NCBI GenBank assembly: GCA_027475525.1
Contig: JAMWFC010000009.1
Coordinates: 2,212,187 to 2,276,186 of the forward strand
DNA: 64,000 nt
DNA from: Macrolepiota albuminosa
Lineage: Eukaryota > Basidiomycota > Agaricomycetes > Agaricales > Agaricaceae
Direction of reading: 5' to 3'
Below the pieces are notes generated by a model. That model was not told the DNA's origin and made no database searches. It saw only the letters and a program-made list of their open reading frames with translations. Positions 62,916 through 64,000 of the stretch are shown here, one piece after another; positions within the stretch are counted from its first letter, which is position 1, and each line of letters begins with the position of its first letter. The translations under genes were made by a program, and so were the position numbers.

Positions 62916-64000
62916 ATGACTGGCTCTCTTGATCCGGATCCTCCGTTCCCAGCTGCAGACGCAGGTGACTTACCTGTGCTTCAGGCTGTGAAGATGCAAT
63001 CTGCGTCAGCATACCAACCTCCGCCAAAGCAGGATGAAAAGACTCCTCGCGATGTCAGCGCGAGCTTCGGAATGCCTGGTGGGCTATCCGTATCATGGAT
63101 GATGTCCATTGTACGACCTGGTGGAAAACCAGAAGAGAGATCTGCGGTCTCAGGAGTGTCGCTGCCAGCGAGCCAAATGCCTTCACTAATGTATCCGGTA
63201 TTGCCCAAGAGCTCTTCAGCTCCCTCTGAGGGTCAATCGGACATTACCCAGTACTCGGAAATGGTACAAGGCAGCACGTTTGCGCATAGCACTCCATTCC
63301 GGACTGCACCTATGGAACGGCATTTGGAATATGTGGCCAATGCTGCCACTGAACCGGGACCGTCATCATTGACGACACAAGGACAGAAGCAAGGACCAGC
63401 AATAGTGGTCAGTAGGGAGGACGACAATGTCATACGGTTGGAAAAGGCGTCTCCAGCGCCTGGAATTCCAGAGTTGCAAATATGGGCTGGCAAACAGCCG
63501 CAAGTGAGGCATGACGGCCTCAGGAGAGTTATGGACTTAGAGTCTGAGTTGGAGTCCTCAGATGATGAGGAAAGCAAAAGGTCGCATTCGACCTTGTCTA
63601 TCCAGCTACAGCTGGTGTTGGACCGATATCCGTCGGTCGTGAAGGAATCGACGTGAAAGCGTCTTCAGCTTTATGTAGTGAAGCACTTACAGTTGCTGGC
63701 TGCTAGGAGTCACGATGTACCCCGTGCAGATTCGAATGAATATATCGAATTGTTTGTGTGCATCTTCGAACTCGAAGTAGTGGAATACCTTAAGCGCAAA
63801 GCAGTGCGAGGGTCAGCAGTCTCAACGGCTACTCCAGCCGACTCAGTGGAATGTGAGATGAGTGTGCACAGACGAGCGCCATTAATCACGGACGCGATGG
63901 AATTGCTCAATGCGCCTCGTCAGGCTAATGAGTCTCAGCAAGACTACGTTCAGCGTCAGAATGCCGCAAACCGTCAACGCATTGTTAGCGGAGTGCCTCA
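62916..64000 (+). pseudogene. ORF1 of an element N relative, one TGA, runs off window
   Basis: From ATG 62916, a polar Pro/Ser-rich N-terminus leads to KQPQVRHDGLRRVMDLESE, SSDDEESKR, LSIQLQLVLDRYPSV. A TGA at 63654-63656 interrupts it, and the same frame stays open to the window end: LYVVKHLQLL, FELEVVEYLKRKAVRGSAVS, QDYVQRQNAANRQRIV. This aligns with element N ORF1 (RYPSI, LYVLKHIRL, LELEAQAYMYRKANRGSAAS, FAAAQRQNVF). The TGA stands where element N has Arg and the 44.8-kb copy has CAA, so it derives from CGA. The rest of the element lies beyond 64000. Confidence 0.75.

Noticed and set aside
1..64000. CRISPR arrays, bacterial operons or rRNA genes
   Set aside because: No regularly spaced short repeats, no ribosome-binding-site pattern and no rRNA sequence; intron-containing genes show a eukaryote.

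Overview
The window looks like a basidiomycete (probably Agaricomycete) nuclear scaffold. The host genes have many short GT-AG introns of about 43-112 nt. The families present (GT90/CAP10-like glycosyltransferase, BTB protein, Pro-rich annexin, F-box-type LRR protein, DUF6534-like membrane protein) are typical of mushrooms. Roughly two thirds of the sequence is transposable-element material.

Layout. 1-4.0 kb: layered repeats (LTR-A copies, Copia debris, a foldback element, and a tRNA-derived SINE with a 15-bp target-site duplication). 4.0-20.6 kb: a host gene island with GT90 (+), metallophosphoesterase (+), BTB (-), annexin (-), MIT-domain protein (-), LRR protein (-) and a possible small gene (+). 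20.8-25.96 kb: decayed Copia and Gypsy fragments. 25.96-43.25 kb: a 17.3-kb minus-strand Ty3/Gypsy chromovirus (called element B here) with LTRs at both ends and AAGGG target duplications. It is split inside its integrase by a second, plus-strand Gypsy element of 11.17 kb (element N; identical 191-bp LTRs, GCGTC target duplication). 43.25-49.2 kb: the older CpG-decayed relative into which element B jumped, plus another decayed gag and two LTR-A solo LTRs. 49.2-53.0 kb: a small host segment with the DUF6534-like gene. 53.0-55.8 kb: decayed Copia LTR, Gypsy integrase and LTRs. 55.8-61.8 kb: AT-rich sequence without recognisable genes, holding a MITE-like element. 61.9-64 kb: a decayed Pif1-type helicase end, then the start of a relative of element N that runs off the window.

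The most interesting unit is element N. Besides an unusual ORF ahead of Gag, it carries two extra ORFs after pol, in the position where env sits in other LTR elements, with no domain I recognise. Its ORFs are joined by apparent recoding signals: a UGA-CUA between Gag-protease and RT, and a G9 run where ORF4 changes frame.

A second window-wide signal is a set of eight tandem duplications of exactly 77 bp, in unrelated sequences including a host exon. The constant length points to an assembly artefact (overlap or k-mer of 77). It explains an apparent frameshift in the GT90 gene and alters the reading of element N ORF1 and ORF4. All positions were derived by eye; exon models are predictions.
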